Of a stretch of DNA of 64,000 nt, positions 30,646 to 40,336 are shown in pieces (position 1 is the stretch's first letter; each line of letters begins with the position of its first letter). A program made the position numbers and the translations under genes. Below the pieces are notes generated by a model. It was given only the letters and a program-made list of their open reading frames with translations. It did not search any database and was not told the origin of the DNA. The DNA comes from Treponema sp. (GTDB lineage Bacteria > Spirochaetota > Spirochaetia > Treponematales > Treponemataceae): the NCBI GenBank assembly GCA_017484285.1, contig JAFUTH010000017.1, positions 1-64,000 of the forward strand, written 5' to 3'.

Positions 30646-31572
30646 TCACGGATTCGTCAAAAATTGCATCACGAGATTCACTATGAGTTCTTTTTCTTCG
30701 GACTTTGACTCGGCAATCATAATCGTGAGTGCGACAAGCGTGTTGTCTTCGATTTGTTTGCGCCCGTTTTTAAAGAGACAGCCGTTTTTGTTGAGAAAAT
30801 GAAGGAAGAGCGTTGCCGCGATTCGCTTGTTTCCGTCGCTGAACGAATGATTTTTTGTGATGAAGTAAAGCAGATTCGCCGCCTTTTCTTGCACGGTGGG
30901 ATAGACATCTTTCCCGCCGAAAGTCTGATAGATTGCGCCGATGCTTCCCTCAAACGAGCCGTCTTTTTCGTTTCCGAAGAGCGAGCTTTCCGCACCGAAT
31001 TTCATAGAGCCGATGACTTCCTTGCATTCTTCGTAGGTGAGGCGATACACAGCTTCTGTGCCACTCGGTTTTTTGACATTCAAATGGTCATAATCGTCGA
31101 GCAAGTCCAGTGCGCCTGTGTATTGTTCTATGACAGAAAGAATTTGGTTTGTGTCGAGCTGCTTTTCCGTGCGTCGGATAATTTGGAGCGTTTGTTTGAG
31201 CTCTTCAAGCCTACGGTCGTTTGCCGCATAGCCTTTGAGAATGTATTGTTTGAGGATGGAATTTGCCCATTTGCGAAATTCAACGCCGCGCTTTGACTTG
31301 ACACGGTAGCCCACGGAGATGATAACATCAAGGGAATAGAACTTAACCGCCTTGTCTGAATTTGCAATGTGCAAAAAATGCACATTGCTTTCTTCGTCAA
31401 CTTCTTGTTCCTTAAAAACATTGTTAACATGCTTTGTGACAACCGTTCTGTCAACAGCAAATAATTGAGTCATCTGGCTTTGATTCAGCCATACCGTTTC
31501 ATTTTCAAACGGAACTTTGAGACTTATCGATTTGTCCGAGCTTTCAAATAAAACCAAGTCTTTTTCTGCCAT
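30646..31572 (-). CDS. RhuM-Fic protein (virulence RhuM domain plus Fic/Doc AMPylase)
   Basis: 308 residues. The N-terminal RhuM-type part has VWLNQSQMTQLFAVDRTVVT, FYSLDVIISVGYRVKSKRG and FRKWANSILKQYI. The C-terminal half has the complete Fic motif HSFSDGNKRIAATLFLHFL, so nucleotide transfer to a target protein is expected. Such fusions are common in mobile and defence islands and often act as toxins. Third gene after the FlhA-like and WYL genes, behind the operator at 33387-33420. RBS AAGGA. Confidence 0.85.
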   Translation of the reverse strand: MAEKDLVLFESSDKSISLKVPFENETVWLNQSQMTQLFAVDRTVVTKHVNNVFKEQEVDEESNVHFLHIANSDKAVKFYSLDVIISVGYRVKSKRGVEFRKWANSILKQYILKGYAANDRRLEELKQTLQIIRRTEKQLDTNQILSVIEQYTGALDLLDDYDHLNVKKPSGTEAVYRLTYEECKEVIGSMKFGAESSLFGNEKDGSFEGSIGAIYQTFGGKDVYPTVQEKAANLLYFITKNHSFSDGNKRIAATLFLHFLNKNGCLFKNGRKQIEDNTLVALTIMIAESKSEEKELIVNLVMQFLTNP

Positions 31573-31589
31573 ACAATCTTTCCTTTTGT

Positions 31590-32582
31590 TTATTGTATGG
31601 TTAAATCAGCGTTTTGTGCCATGAGGCGAATCGCCTTTTTCCAGTCGTCCACGAACCATTGGGGCGCGATTGGCTTTGCATTCCAGCCTTGCGAAAGCAC
31701 CCATTCGCGGATTTTCAGCCCTTGCGTGGAAGTGAATCGGATTTCCGTGAAGTTCTCGTCATCGTAGTCGGTGATGCGCTGGTCATCCGCCCACACGCAG
31801 TCTTTCACGAATGCGCGGGCATCATCGTAGAACTCAATCACGAATTCATCGGCATCGTCTGCACAAAATGAGCCGAATTTTCCTCCGCCACAGTGCGCTT
31901 TGAATTCAAAATCAGAGGGAAGCGCGAACGAATCTTTGGTGAGAGTAAGATTTTTGATTCGGTTGAGCGAAAAAAGCCGTACCGCGTTCCGTTCTTCAGA
32001 AAATCCGAACACAAAGCACACGCCGTCATCAAGCAAAAGCTGGTAAGGATGCACACGGCGATGGGTGGTGTTCGTGTTCCAGCGACCGTTGTAGTCAAAT
32101 TCAATGATACGATTCTCCTGCATCGCCTGAACGACAGTCTGCCAGTTCTTTTCGTTCAGAATCGGCTTGGGTGAGGGCGGAACGGCAATCCTCGCCAGGA
32201 AGTCAGAACGCCCGCCCGTCTGCGTGTCCGTGAGAAAGTCGATGATTTTTCCCGCTTCTTCAAAAATCGGCGTGCCTTCATAATGCGAAAGAAGCATTTT
32301 CGCCGAAGAAAGCGTGAGCATGTCGGCAGATGAAATCATACTGAGCGGCATGTTGAATTCTTCGCTGTAAAAATAGCCGTGTTCCTTCGCATCGTACTCA
32401 ATCGGCGCGTTGAATCGGTTCTTCAAAAACTCGATGTCGCGTGAAATCGTGGGAACGCTTATCTCCAGGTCAAAAGCAAGCTGCTTCGTGTTCGGAAAAC
32501 AGCCCGACTTGATTTTCGCATGGATTTTCGTGAGCCGTTCAAGCATAAGATGATTGTCACAGTGTCGTTTCGTGCTGTTCAT
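31590..32582 (-). CDS. WYL-domain transcriptional regulator (paralogue)
   Basis: 330 residues. HTH part at residues ~10-70 (LAFDLEISVPTISRDIEFLK, NRFNAPIEYD) and a WYL-type ligand domain (IEFDYNGRWN, HPYQLLLDDGVCFVFGFSEE). It resembles the regulator at 7220-8269. It sits between the FlhA-like and RhuM-Fic genes, so it may control this transcript or the island. RBS AGGAGG five bases before ATG. Confidence 0.85.
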   Translation of the reverse strand: MNSTKRHCDNHLMLERLTKIHAKIKSGCFPNTKQLAFDLEISVPTISRDIEFLKNRFNAPIEYDAKEHGYFYSEEFNMPLSMISSADMLTLSSAKMLLSHYEGTPIFEEAGKIIDFLTDTQTGGRSDFLARIAVPPSPKPILNEKNWQTVVQAMQENRIIEFDYNGRWNTNTTHRRVHPYQLLLDDGVCFVFGFSEERNAVRLFSLNRIKNLTLTKDSFALPSDFEFKAHCGGGKFGSFCADDADEFVIEFYDDARAFVKDCVWADDQRITDYDDENFTEIRFTSTQGLKIREWVLSQGWNAKPIAPQWFVDDWKKAIRLMAQNADLTIQ

Positions 32583-32591
32583 GGAAACCTC

Positions 32592-33365
32592 CTAGCATTG
32601 TTTTTTCAGACTGCCTTGTATTCCAAGACAAACAAGCAATTGTGGAATATTGAAAACAAAAAGATAGCCACATGAAAGCATGATATATCGTTCCAATGAT
32701 TCTTGCCAAGTCAAATTCAGTTTCAGAATTCCGAGAGCCATTCCCCCTGCAATATCCACTAAAAAAATTCCGATGAATGCCTTGAACATTCCTAAAAGAA
32801 GTTTTGCCGCGCTCTGAATTTGACTTTGATATTCAATCTGATACTGAATGGCACGCTTCTTTTTTTGTGCCTCATCATTCGTGATTTCATTTCTTTTTAA
32901 TTGTTGGTCGATTTGCCAAAACTTCTGGTTCATGTTGTCAATGCACGCTCTTCCGAATATTTCCGCTCTTCGAGAAATAGCAATCTGTGAAAGGAATAAG
33001 GGCATGCTCATCAGTAAAGTTGTGAAAAATCCGCAGACAAAGTTTTCCCTGCAAGTCCATTGCCCGACAATTCTTATCACAGTAATCTGGTCGTTAAGAT
33101 TTTCCGTAACGAGAAAAGTTCTTGTCGTAGCAATCGCGGTTGCCAGCGTTATCGCACAGAAGATAAGAATCATGCGATAAAAAAATAAAATCGGCTCTTT
33201 TTGACACAGGCACATCACTGCAAAAACAAAAATTGCAAGGCTCATGTCTACAGTCAGCAAAATGCCTATTCCGAAAGCGGGAAGGGGAACGAAAAGCAAT
33301 GCGAGCATCGCAATCAATCCGAATATCGGGGCAGAGTCTTTGCCCCAAGAAATAATTTTGTTCAT
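32592..33365 (-). CDS. FHIPEP (FlhA/LcrD) membrane-domain homologue without cytoplasmic domain
   Basis: 257 residues. Five to six hydrophobic helices enclose a polar segment. Its order follows FlhA: a helix with LTVDMSLAIFVFAVMCLCQK, one with YRMILIFCAITLATAIATTR, then the signature loop region RRAEIFGRACIDNMNQKFWQ, followed by EITNDEAQKKKRAIQYQIEY. In FlhA this reads AERVAEVAARFTLDAMPGKQ with DEEEAKKRR. The family is ~690 residues and ends in a large cytosolic part, which is missing here. It may be a diverged remnant or a small membrane protein with a new role. First gene behind operator site (a). Confidence 0.55.
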   Translation of the reverse strand: MNKIISWGKDSAPIFGLIAMLALLFVPLPAFGIGILLTVDMSLAIFVFAVMCLCQKEPILFFYRMILIFCAITLATAIATTRTFLVTENLNDQITVIRIVGQWTCRENFVCGFFTTLLMSMPLFLSQIAISRRAEIFGRACIDNMNQKFWQIDQQLKRNEITNDEAQKKKRAIQYQIEYQSQIQSAAKLLLGMFKAFIGIFLVDIAGGMALGILKLNLTWQESLERYIMLSCGYLFVFNIPQLLVCLGIQGSLKKQC

Positions 33366-33386
33366 GTTTTATACCTCATGGTGACT

Positions 33387-33420
33387 ATGCTAGCACGCGA
33401 GGTCTATCAATTCGTGAGAG
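33387..33420 (-). promoter_or_regulatory. Island promoter with CTATCA-N5-TGATAG-type operator (site a)
   Basis: Plus strand operator CTATCAATTCGTGAGAG (33404-33420); minus-strand -10 TAGCAT (33392-33387) exactly 11 bases away, in the extended context TGCTAGCAT. Drives the FlhA-like/WYL/RhuM-Fic operon. Confidence 0.7.
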
Positions 33421-33435
33421 AGAGATGAAAATTCT

Positions 33436-34014
33436 TTAGATTTTCAGATTTTTTTCGCAGAGACCCAGTTTTTCGTTCAGTTCCGCCGTGGAATGGACGC
33501 CCAGTTTTTGTGCGGCGAGCGCGTAGATTTTTCCACAGGTACGGGCATCGTCAAGGGCTTCGTGCGCGTTGTAGTTGATTCCAAATTGCTCGGCAAGGTA
33601 GGTAAGACGGTGGCAATCAAATTCGCCCCAGACTTTCCGTGCGAGATTCAGTGTGCAGGTGTAGCGGATGTCGGGAAGGCTCATGCCGTAATAGCCGAAA
33701 CAGGCGCGGATAACGCCCATATCGAATTCGGCGTTGTGCGCTATGAAGGGCAGGTCGGGAGTCTTTTTGAGAAACGGCACAACGAGCGAATCCCACACTT
33801 CGGGAAAATACGGCTTGTCGCGGACATCATTGTAGCTGATGTGGTGAATTTCCTCAGTCCATTCGGGAATAAAATACATTTTCGCGGGATGGATGAGCGA
33901 ATACAGGCTGTCCGTTTCCTTTCCGTCGATGAAGCGCACCAGTCCGACCGAACACGCGCTGTTTTTGTAAATGTTCGCGGTCTCAAAATCAATGGCGATG
34001 TAGTCTAGTGACAT
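33436..34014 (-). CDS. DnaQ-like 3'-5' exonuclease (DEDDh)
   Basis: 192 residues. Exo I DYIAIDFETAN, Exo II IAHNAEFDMGVI and Exo III HEALDDARTCG are all present, giving the four acidic residues and the catalytic His. It is close to the epsilon-subunit-like exonucleases used in repair or defence. It lies 61 bases after the unknown 223-aa gene, probably in the same transcript from operator site (b). Confidence 0.85.
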   Translation of the reverse strand: MSLDYIAIDFETANIYKNSACSVGLVRFIDGKETDSLYSLIHPAKMYFIPEWTEEIHHISYNDVRDKPYFPEVWDSLVVPFLKKTPDLPFIAHNAEFDMGVIRACFGYYGMSLPDIRYTCTLNLARKVWGEFDCHRLTYLAEQFGINYNAHEALDDARTCGKIYALAAQKLGVHSTAELNEKLGLCEKNLKI

Positions 34015-34075
34015 GGGATGACTCCTGTGGTTAATTTGTATGCAATCATTGAAAATCTTTCATACCGTTCATAGT

Positions 34076-34747
34076 TTACAATGCTTCACATATATTATTC
34101 CACTCTTCATCACTCAAATCGCAGTAATGCACATCCTCTTCAAACACGGTCTGGTCTTTCGGCAAGCAGAATACAGCCGCGACTTTTTGCAAATCTTGCT
34201 TGCCGATGTTGTTCCCGTGATACACGAAAAATCGCTCCGAATCGCAGTGATACACGACTCGCCCGCGTGGAATGGAAAAATATTCTTCTTGCAACTGTTT
34301 TGGCAAAATGGAAAGCCAACCTATTTTCGAGCGAAGTTCTTCCCAGTAGTCCGCATGGTCTTTCGTGCCGGTAATTGCCTCTCCGTAGTGCTCGCCTTGC
34401 TCCAAGGGAACAGCGTGAACGAATATCGGTAAATCCTTGTAAAACCAAAAGATACCGACACGGCTCTTACCATAAAAAAGGCAATCTTTGAGTTCTGCCA
34501 GATAGAGCGGAATTTTTTCATCGTCAGAAAAGCAGTCTGCGTCTGTTTTTGCAAGCTCGGCTTCAATGTGAGGAAATGCAATCGCCGTGCAAACAGAAAG
34601 CGCCTGACCTTTGCGCCACTCGGGATGCTTTTTCCGCTCGGATTCAGAAAAAGAGACGAGCGTTTCAAGAATTTGGTCAAAAAAAGCATTTTGCCGATGC
34701 AGTTCTTTCATGTATGCGATAGCGGCTCTTGTTTCAGTGTGTTCCAA
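34076..34747 (-). CDS. Hypothetical protein (223 aa) of the defence island
   Basis: The likely start is TTG at 34747, with GGAGG four bases upstream; an internal ATG (13th codon) is possible. Helical N-terminus (IAYMKELHRQNAFFDQILET), a middle part with IFWFYKDLPIFVHAVPLEQG and a C-terminal region with GRVVYHCDSERFFVYHGNNI. No family recognised. Directly behind operator site (b) and upstream of the exonuclease. Confidence 0.7.
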   Translation of the reverse strand: MEHTETRAAIAYMKELHRQNAFFDQILETLVSFSESERKKHPEWRKGQALSVCTAIAFPHIEAELAKTDADCFSDDEKIPLYLAELKDCLFYGKSRVGIFWFYKDLPIFVHAVPLEQGEHYGEAITGTKDHADYWEELRSKIGWLSILPKQLQEEYFSIPRGRVVYHCDSERFFVYHGNNIGKQDLQKVAAVFCLPKDQTVFEEDVHYCDLSDEEWNNICEAL

Positions 34748-34775
34748 AATGCCTCCCGTGTCGTAGTTATGAAAT

Positions 34776-34809
34776 ACTATAGCACGCGAGGTCTATCAAG
34801 TTGTGAGAG
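34776..34809 (-). promoter_or_regulatory. Island promoter with operator (site b)
   Basis: CTATCAAGTTGTGAGAG (34793-34809), 11 bases from minus-strand -10 TATAGT (34781-34776) in the extended context TGCTATAGT. Confidence 0.75.
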
Positions 34810-34819
34810 AGCAAATAAA

Positions 34820-37285
34820 CTACTGAATTTTTTTCGCTTGCTCCAATACATCTTGTAGCTTGTGCAATAATTCTGAATCACCTACTGAACACTCATATTC
34901 ATGCGATACCGTGTCAACTTCTGAGAAACCGTTATTGTGCAACAATGAAACAACTTCTTGGGGAAGTACTTTTTTATGAGTTGGTTCTCGGTTGTTTCTG
35001 TCAAAAAAACGCAAGCAATATGTTTGTTCGCCTTGATAAAAACAATCCATAGCAAAATTAGCCTTCTTGTATTTCCATTCATTAAAATAGAAACAGGGCT
35101 TCTCAGTAGAATTACTTACACACCAATAACTTAAGCTTGTAAAAGGAATAGGGGTATCGAATGTTTTTGTCTTCTTATAGTTCAAGAATTTTGCAATGCT
35201 GAAAAGTTCAGAATGATAACTGTTCATTTGCTTGCCTGAAAGAATGTATATGTCATCTTCTGCGTTCCAGCGAATCAGATTTTGACCGCCGATTTTAACA
35301 GGATTTTCAGGATTGTCCCCGCACAGTAACTCTGGATAATTGACAAAGCATTTTACCCACGGCGAAGCCCTGCCGGTATACTTTTTAGCGATTTTTTCAA
35401 GGCAAGACATATCGTTTGGATTATATAAGTCATCATCAATAAGTTTAAAGAACCACTTACGAATGTTTCGGTCTTTTTCTTGTTGATTGTCACCTTTAAG
35501 ATAGTTTTTCCAACTTATGTCGCGGTGATTATCAATCAAAAAACTCCAGTTGCTGCCGATGCTCATCATATACTCGCCATCACTTATAGAAAGCAAAGCG
35601 CGTTGTAAGTGAGCATTTTTTCTTGCTGGCTCAGAAAGTCCGTTGTTGCCAAAAAGCGGAAACACTTTTGCAATACATTCGTCAAATTTTGCTTTAGAAG
35701 AACTTATCAGCATTTTTTGCTCGTCTGATGATTTTTCAAACAAAGTGCTCAGCCCTGCATAAGAAAGGGCGAATGCCAGCTGTCCTTTAAAATATTTCTG
35801 TTCTTCTGCGGAGAGTATCGTATTTTCCCAATCTGCATTATTCCGAATCAGAAGAATTTTTATTTTTTCTTCACTCAATTGGGCTTTATCAATACCAGTA
35901 AAATCATCTTTAACACTCGGAAGATAGTCATAGATGTCTTGTTTTTGAGCAGAATCGAGCATTTTCTTTACGGACTTTATCGCATTGCAGAATTCCGTAG
36001 GATTATCAAACGAATATACGCTTTGCATTAGATTTTCAACAACCCGCATCCAGTGTTCGAAATAAGAAAGATTCTGCCCGCTGGTGATGTAATACGAATA
36101 GGCGAAGAAAAGAATTCGCTCCCGATATGCGGCATCGCTGAAATTATGATGGATTATATCTGTAAAACTTTTTTTCTCGTTATAACGAAAGTTTTCACTG
36201 AAGAATGTCTTGAATTGTTTGCCTTCAGTTATGGCATTAAGGAATATATCGCAGTCAGTTACGAATGAGACAAAATCACTATAGGTAAGGATTTCGTAGA
36301 AAGGGATTGCACCAAAAGCGTCAATATAGGATTTTACTTTTTCAACAGGCACACTCTCATCTGCGGCGCATTTGTTTACAAACATCGCCTCAAAAAAATT
36401 GAGAAGGGAAGTGTCAAAATGATTTACTTTGTCTCCAACTCGCAAATTCCAAAATACATCAATCCAATCCGTGTCAATCTTATGGGAAAAATCACCACGA
36501 AGGGCAACATCGGCATTCAATTCATCAAGTTTGCCGAGGATTTTGCTTTTTAGGTTTTCAAAGCGTGTCAATTCTCGACCACGGGAATTCATTTTGATGT
36601 ACAATTCATCGGTTAAGCCCTGCGACTTCATTGGGAAGAAATTGAATACGATGCAAGGATTTTCTTTGTCAGCCAGTTTTGTGTAGTAATCGCTCGAGTC
36701 AGAAAATTTTTTTTGTATCGCATCAAGCATGACGAGCATTGACTGAATCGTCAAGTCATTTTTCCAGTTTATCAAAAACCAAGTTTGGTCTTTTACAACG
36801 GCGGATATTTTTTTGTCATCTGAAAGTCTTTCAAATACAACCTGACCATTTTTAAGCAGGGCATTACAAAAATCATTTGAAGATTCGCGTGTGTTGTAGG
36901 TAAATTTGCTTTTTTGATTTCCTTCGTTATCAAACATCATGGCAGATTTGAATTCATCGTATGCACCCGCTTTCAATGCAGTGTACCAATGAAGCAAAAA
37001 CAATGTTGTAAGCCGCTGTTGCCCGTCGAGCAGAATTAGTTTTTTGTTTTCATCAACATCGCCATACACAAAATCAAGCGTGTTACGGCATTGTGAAGGG
37101 GCTTTGTTCAAATACTCCTTGATTTGTAACAGAAAATTCTCTCGAATTTCTTTTGCGGATTCGGTTTCACGACCTTGCGCATAGTCGCGTTGCAGTTTGG
37201 GAATTTCTATATGATAGTCTTTTTCACTTATTAGCTGATAAAAACTAAGCGATTCGGAAAGCAAAGTGTTTTCTGTATTTGCCAT
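34820..37285 (-). CDS. DUF262 protein, long subunit of paired system 2
   Basis: 821 residues. DUF262 (GmrS-like) motifs are at the N-terminus: IPKLQRDYAQGRE, LDFVYGDV and the nucleotide-site motif LLDGQQRLTTLFLLHWY; YIKMNSRGRELTRFENLKSK is the usual later DUF262 block. No HNH/DUF1524 site is visible in the long C-terminal part, which is not recognised. It follows the DUF262-DUF1524 gene by 14 bases with a strong RBS (AGGAG). The same pair with a shorter second subunit lies at 40469-43891. By family it should be part of a modification-dependent (type IV-like) restriction system. Confidence 0.8.
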   Translation of the reverse strand: MANTENTLLSESLSFYQLISEKDYHIEIPKLQRDYAQGRETESAKEIRENFLLQIKEYLNKAPSQCRNTLDFVYGDVDENKKLILLDGQQRLTTLFLLHWYTALKAGAYDEFKSAMMFDNEGNQKSKFTYNTRESSNDFCNALLKNGQVVFERLSDDKKISAVVKDQTWFLINWKNDLTIQSMLVMLDAIQKKFSDSSDYYTKLADKENPCIVFNFFPMKSQGLTDELYIKMNSRGRELTRFENLKSKILGKLDELNADVALRGDFSHKIDTDWIDVFWNLRVGDKVNHFDTSLLNFFEAMFVNKCAADESVPVEKVKSYIDAFGAIPFYEILTYSDFVSFVTDCDIFLNAITEGKQFKTFFSENFRYNEKKSFTDIIHHNFSDAAYRERILFFAYSYYITSGQNLSYFEHWMRVVENLMQSVYSFDNPTEFCNAIKSVKKMLDSAQKQDIYDYLPSVKDDFTGIDKAQLSEEKIKILLIRNNADWENTILSAEEQKYFKGQLAFALSYAGLSTLFEKSSDEQKMLISSSKAKFDECIAKVFPLFGNNGLSEPARKNAHLQRALLSISDGEYMMSIGSNWSFLIDNHRDISWKNYLKGDNQQEKDRNIRKWFFKLIDDDLYNPNDMSCLEKIAKKYTGRASPWVKCFVNYPELLCGDNPENPVKIGGQNLIRWNAEDDIYILSGKQMNSYHSELFSIAKFLNYKKTKTFDTPIPFTSLSYWCVSNSTEKPCFYFNEWKYKKANFAMDCFYQGEQTYCLRFFDRNNREPTHKKVLPQEVVSLLHNNGFSEVDTVSHEYECSVGDSELLHKLQDVLEQAKKIQ

Positions 37286-37299
37286 GATTCTTCTCCTTT

Positions 37300-39108
37300 T
37301 TAATCGATGCTCTCTGTTTTAAATATACGCTCAATCGCTTGCTCATAAGCCTCTGCATCCTGTTCTGTCCATGCCGTAAGATTTGAAAAGTTGCTGCTGT
37401 AGGCTTTCATAAACACATTTTTAGTACAGAGCGGAACAAACACACCGTTTCTTTCACGCTCAATAATCCATTTCCTTTTTACGGGGAAGAACGCATTTTT
37501 ATACATCCGATTTGTTCCCGCATCAAGAAGCACCAGATTGCTAATGTTGTCTTTATCGAGTGCCGCATCCTCTTTGAAGAAGTGTGCCAAATCAGTCCGT
37601 AAAGTGATTAGGACAGAGTTTTTTTCCTGTTCAAACGCATCGCTTTCGTACAAGTCAATGAGGCGTTTTGCAAACTCTTTTTCTTCTGACTCGGCATCGT
37701 TTGAAATCGCGGTTTTTGCCGCCCTTATGAATTCCTCTTCTTTAAAATCTAAAGTTTTTAAAGGTAATTCCACGCCTGTAAAATATGAGATATTCGTAAT
37801 CAACCAGCTTTTACGGTCTTTTCCAGATATTTCTTGCTCAGTTTGCGGGCTGACATGCTCAATATCCCAGTCTTGGTTCTGAAAATGATGGAATGGAAAT
37901 CTGTCCTCTGATTTCTTGTTGCCTAGCATTGAAAGAATGTTAAAAAGCAAAAGCGTCTTGCGTATTTCAGCATAGTTTTCGTTATACGAAAGCTGTTTGA
38001 TGTCAGTTGCTCTCTTTGCCTTTTTCAGCAATTTCTTTTTGAAATCCGTATTTGAGTCAGAGATTTTCAATTTGTCCAAAAGCGTGTCAATTGTATTCCC
38101 GATTGCAGTGTTGTAACCGATGAGATGGTATAACACTCTGTCTTCATACCAATTTTCAAAAATACCGAACAGATTGCTGATTTCCTTCCATACGGTCGCT
38201 GCTTGTGAATGTTTGTTTTTGCTGTTTGAGAATTCTCTGTAGAATTCGTTAAAGGTATGTCTCTCTTCTTCGTCTTTTTTGTGATGATTTCCTTTCTGCA
38301 AATCAAATAAGAATTCAATTCGCGTGGAATAATTATGAGTTCCGTTGCCATATAGAAAATACCAGAAGTCATCTTTCTGCAGCTGCTTTTCAATTCTATC
38401 CCAATCCTGAGCAATCCGAACTTGCATCTCTTTTGCAGCCTCACTATTCTCTGAAAGATATTCTTTGCTTAAAAACAATGCTTTTAAAAGTTCCGCATTT
38501 GTCAAAGGAATTTTTCCGATGTTCAATCGTGTGAAAATATCGATGGCTTTTACTTTGCCTGTTCTGATTTCATCTGTCACATCATACCAGATAAAGCGAA
38601 CATTTTTTCCGACATCAGTTGCATTTGTCAGATAGCGGAACATATCGCCTTTTGAATTTCCTGAAGAAAAGAAGTCTTTGATTGTCTTGTCCGCCTCAAA
38701 GATATGATAAAAATCAATATTCTCTGTTTTTCGCGTCTCATCGATATTCTGCAGATATTCCTCACTCTTATCGCGGGTTTGATAATTGAGAACAAGATTT
38801 TCCATGCATTCATCGTCAAGATAGTTTTTAAGATTATTCAGAATAATGCAGATTGTAGTAAGCCGTTGCTGTCCGTCTATTACTTCCCATGCATCGCTCT
38901 CTTTTTGCGATTTGCACACAACGAGCGGTTGTAAACAATAATAGTTTGTCTTCGTAAGCCCGTCTTTGTCAAAAAAAACTTTTATATCGCCAAGAAGATT
39001 TTTTACCTCTGTTTTTGTCCACCTGTATCCACGCTGATAATCGGGAATATAAAATTTTTTGCCAAGCAAGTCATGCACACTTTTAAGCTTAAGTTCACTC
39101 ATTCCCAT
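37300..39108 (-). CDS. DUF262-DUF1524 protein (GmrSD-like nuclease), paired system 2
   Basis: 602 residues. DUF262 motifs YIPDYQRGYRWTKTEV, YCLQPLVV and EVIDGQQRLTTICIILN; a middle block FTRLNIGKIPLTNAELLKAL; and a C-terminal DUF1524 HNH nuclease with WDIEHVSPQ and NLVLLDAGTNRMYKNAFFPV. In GmrSD, DUF262 hydrolyses nucleotide and DUF1524 cuts modified DNA. ATG 39108 has AGGAG nine bases upstream; an alternative ATG is two codons in. Close paralogue of 42053-43891. Confidence 0.85.
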   Translation of the reverse strand: MGMSELKLKSVHDLLGKKFYIPDYQRGYRWTKTEVKNLLGDIKVFFDKDGLTKTNYYCLQPLVVCKSQKESDAWEVIDGQQRLTTICIILNNLKNYLDDECMENLVLNYQTRDKSEEYLQNIDETRKTENIDFYHIFEADKTIKDFFSSGNSKGDMFRYLTNATDVGKNVRFIWYDVTDEIRTGKVKAIDIFTRLNIGKIPLTNAELLKALFLSKEYLSENSEAAKEMQVRIAQDWDRIEKQLQKDDFWYFLYGNGTHNYSTRIEFLFDLQKGNHHKKDEEERHTFNEFYREFSNSKNKHSQAATVWKEISNLFGIFENWYEDRVLYHLIGYNTAIGNTIDTLLDKLKISDSNTDFKKKLLKKAKRATDIKQLSYNENYAEIRKTLLLFNILSMLGNKKSEDRFPFHHFQNQDWDIEHVSPQTEQEISGKDRKSWLITNISYFTGVELPLKTLDFKEEEFIRAAKTAISNDAESEEKEFAKRLIDLYESDAFEQEKNSVLITLRTDLAHFFKEDAALDKDNISNLVLLDAGTNRMYKNAFFPVKRKWIIERERNGVFVPLCTKNVFMKAYSSNFSNLTAWTEQDAEAYEQAIERIFKTESID

Positions 39109-39139
39109 ATTATATTACTCCTTTTGTTTATAGTGCAAA

Positions 39140-39715
39140 TTATTTTTCCATGGATTTTCCCCAGTGCTCAAGGCAGATTTTCACTTGCCACGAAAAGTTC
39201 TCTGGTTTCATCTGCATCAAATCTTCAAGCGAATAAGTGTCGTTATGATTGAAAATGTCATGCATGAAATAGTGAAGGCAAATTCCGTCAAGCTCAGGCG
39301 CGTTGAATGGATATTCGTTCCATGAATGCCCGTCTTCAAGCATTAGTTCTTCAAAAGATTCCATTGTATGCTCATTGCGGGTTCTGAATTGCGGTCCCCA
39401 GAAAACCGATTCTTCGCACAGATTTTCCCACAGCTCTTCTTCCGATTCAGAAGGGCAGTCCCCATGGTTGTACCAGAATTCAATTTCGATTTCGTAGCTC
39501 TCGTAATTTTTATCACCGCCAGCGAACCGCTCGTCAAATTCCTTTTTGAGCCGGCAGACTTCATCGTACGCCTCTTTGTAGCGAAACCACATCTTTTCAT
39601 TAAAATCCCGCACTTTCTCGACTTTTTCCGGGGTTCATGCGAAATTTTTGTTGAGTTCATGTTGCCGTGTTTCGAGTTTCGCTTTGATTTTGTATGATTC
39701 AAAAGGTTTTATCAT
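39140..39715 (-). pseudogene. Hypothetical gene with an in-frame TGA near its start
   Basis: A start with good RBS (GGAG, eight bases) at 39715 opens MIKPFESYKIKAKLETRQHE and reaches a TGA at 39637-39635 after 26 residues. The same frame continues without interruption (TPEKVEKVRDFNEKMWFRYK and on) to 39140. The downstream part (~157 residues) is acidic and Trp/Tyr-rich, family unknown. Either a nonsense mutation has split the gene or the second part restarts at the GTG at 39613 or the ATG at 39592. It lies between the HD gene and DUF262 system 2. Confidence 0.6.
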
Positions 39716-39732
39716 ATTGTATTCTCCTCATA

Positions 39733-40317
39733 TCACGAAAGTAAAATATCGCGTTCATCGACTCCAAAGCGATTCTGCCAGTTCAGTCGCTCGTCGCCCT
39801 TTTTTGCAATGGTTTGGATTATGTCGTCCAACTGAACGAAAACCTTCCATTCTTTACCCTGTGTTTCGGAAGCGATTTTTGAAACAATCAAATCTTCCAA
39901 CTCCTGATTTCTGCAACCTTTCCAAATTTTATCCGAAAGCGAAACAAGTAGCTCCTCAATGGTAGATTGCTCATTCCAAGTGGAATGTGTCAGGGCAAAT
40001 CGTGCTTTTTCTTCGTTTACGCCCAAGCGGAGCAAAATTTTGTTTCCTTCCGCTTCATGTTTATTTCCTTCTGAGAACAATTCTTCCGTACAAACGCACT
40101 TCCCGATGTCATGCGTAGCCGCTCCGAACAGAACAAGGTCATGCTCAATGGGCAGACCGGGAAATTCGACCGCGAGCGCATCCAGTAATTTGTGTGCGGT
40201 ATCGTGAACAAGCCGTAAATGCGTGTATAGCCGCGCGGGGATTGCGAGTTGGGAGAATATGGCTGTAATTTTTTCGGAAAAGGAAATTAGATTTTTCATA
40301 TTATTTTGATTTCCCAT
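39733..40317 (-). CDS. HD-domain phosphohydrolase
   Basis: 194 residues. LVHDTAHKLLDAL and FGAATHDIGKCVCTEELFSE followed by KHEAEG show the metal-binding His and HD residues of the HD superfamily. Likely acts on nucleotides or their derivatives. First gene of the transcript that leads into DUF262 system 2, behind operator site (c). GAGG RBS. Confidence 0.8.
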   Translation of the reverse strand: MGNQNNMKNLISFSEKITAIFSQLAIPARLYTHLRLVHDTAHKLLDALAVEFPGLPIEHDLVLFGAATHDIGKCVCTEELFSEGNKHEAEGNKILLRLGVNEEKARFALTHSTWNEQSTIEELLVSLSDKIWKGCRNQELEDLIVSKIASETQGKEWKVFVQLDDIIQTIAKKGDERLNWQNRFGVDERDILLS

Positions 40318-40336
40318 GATTTTACCTCGTGAGAGG

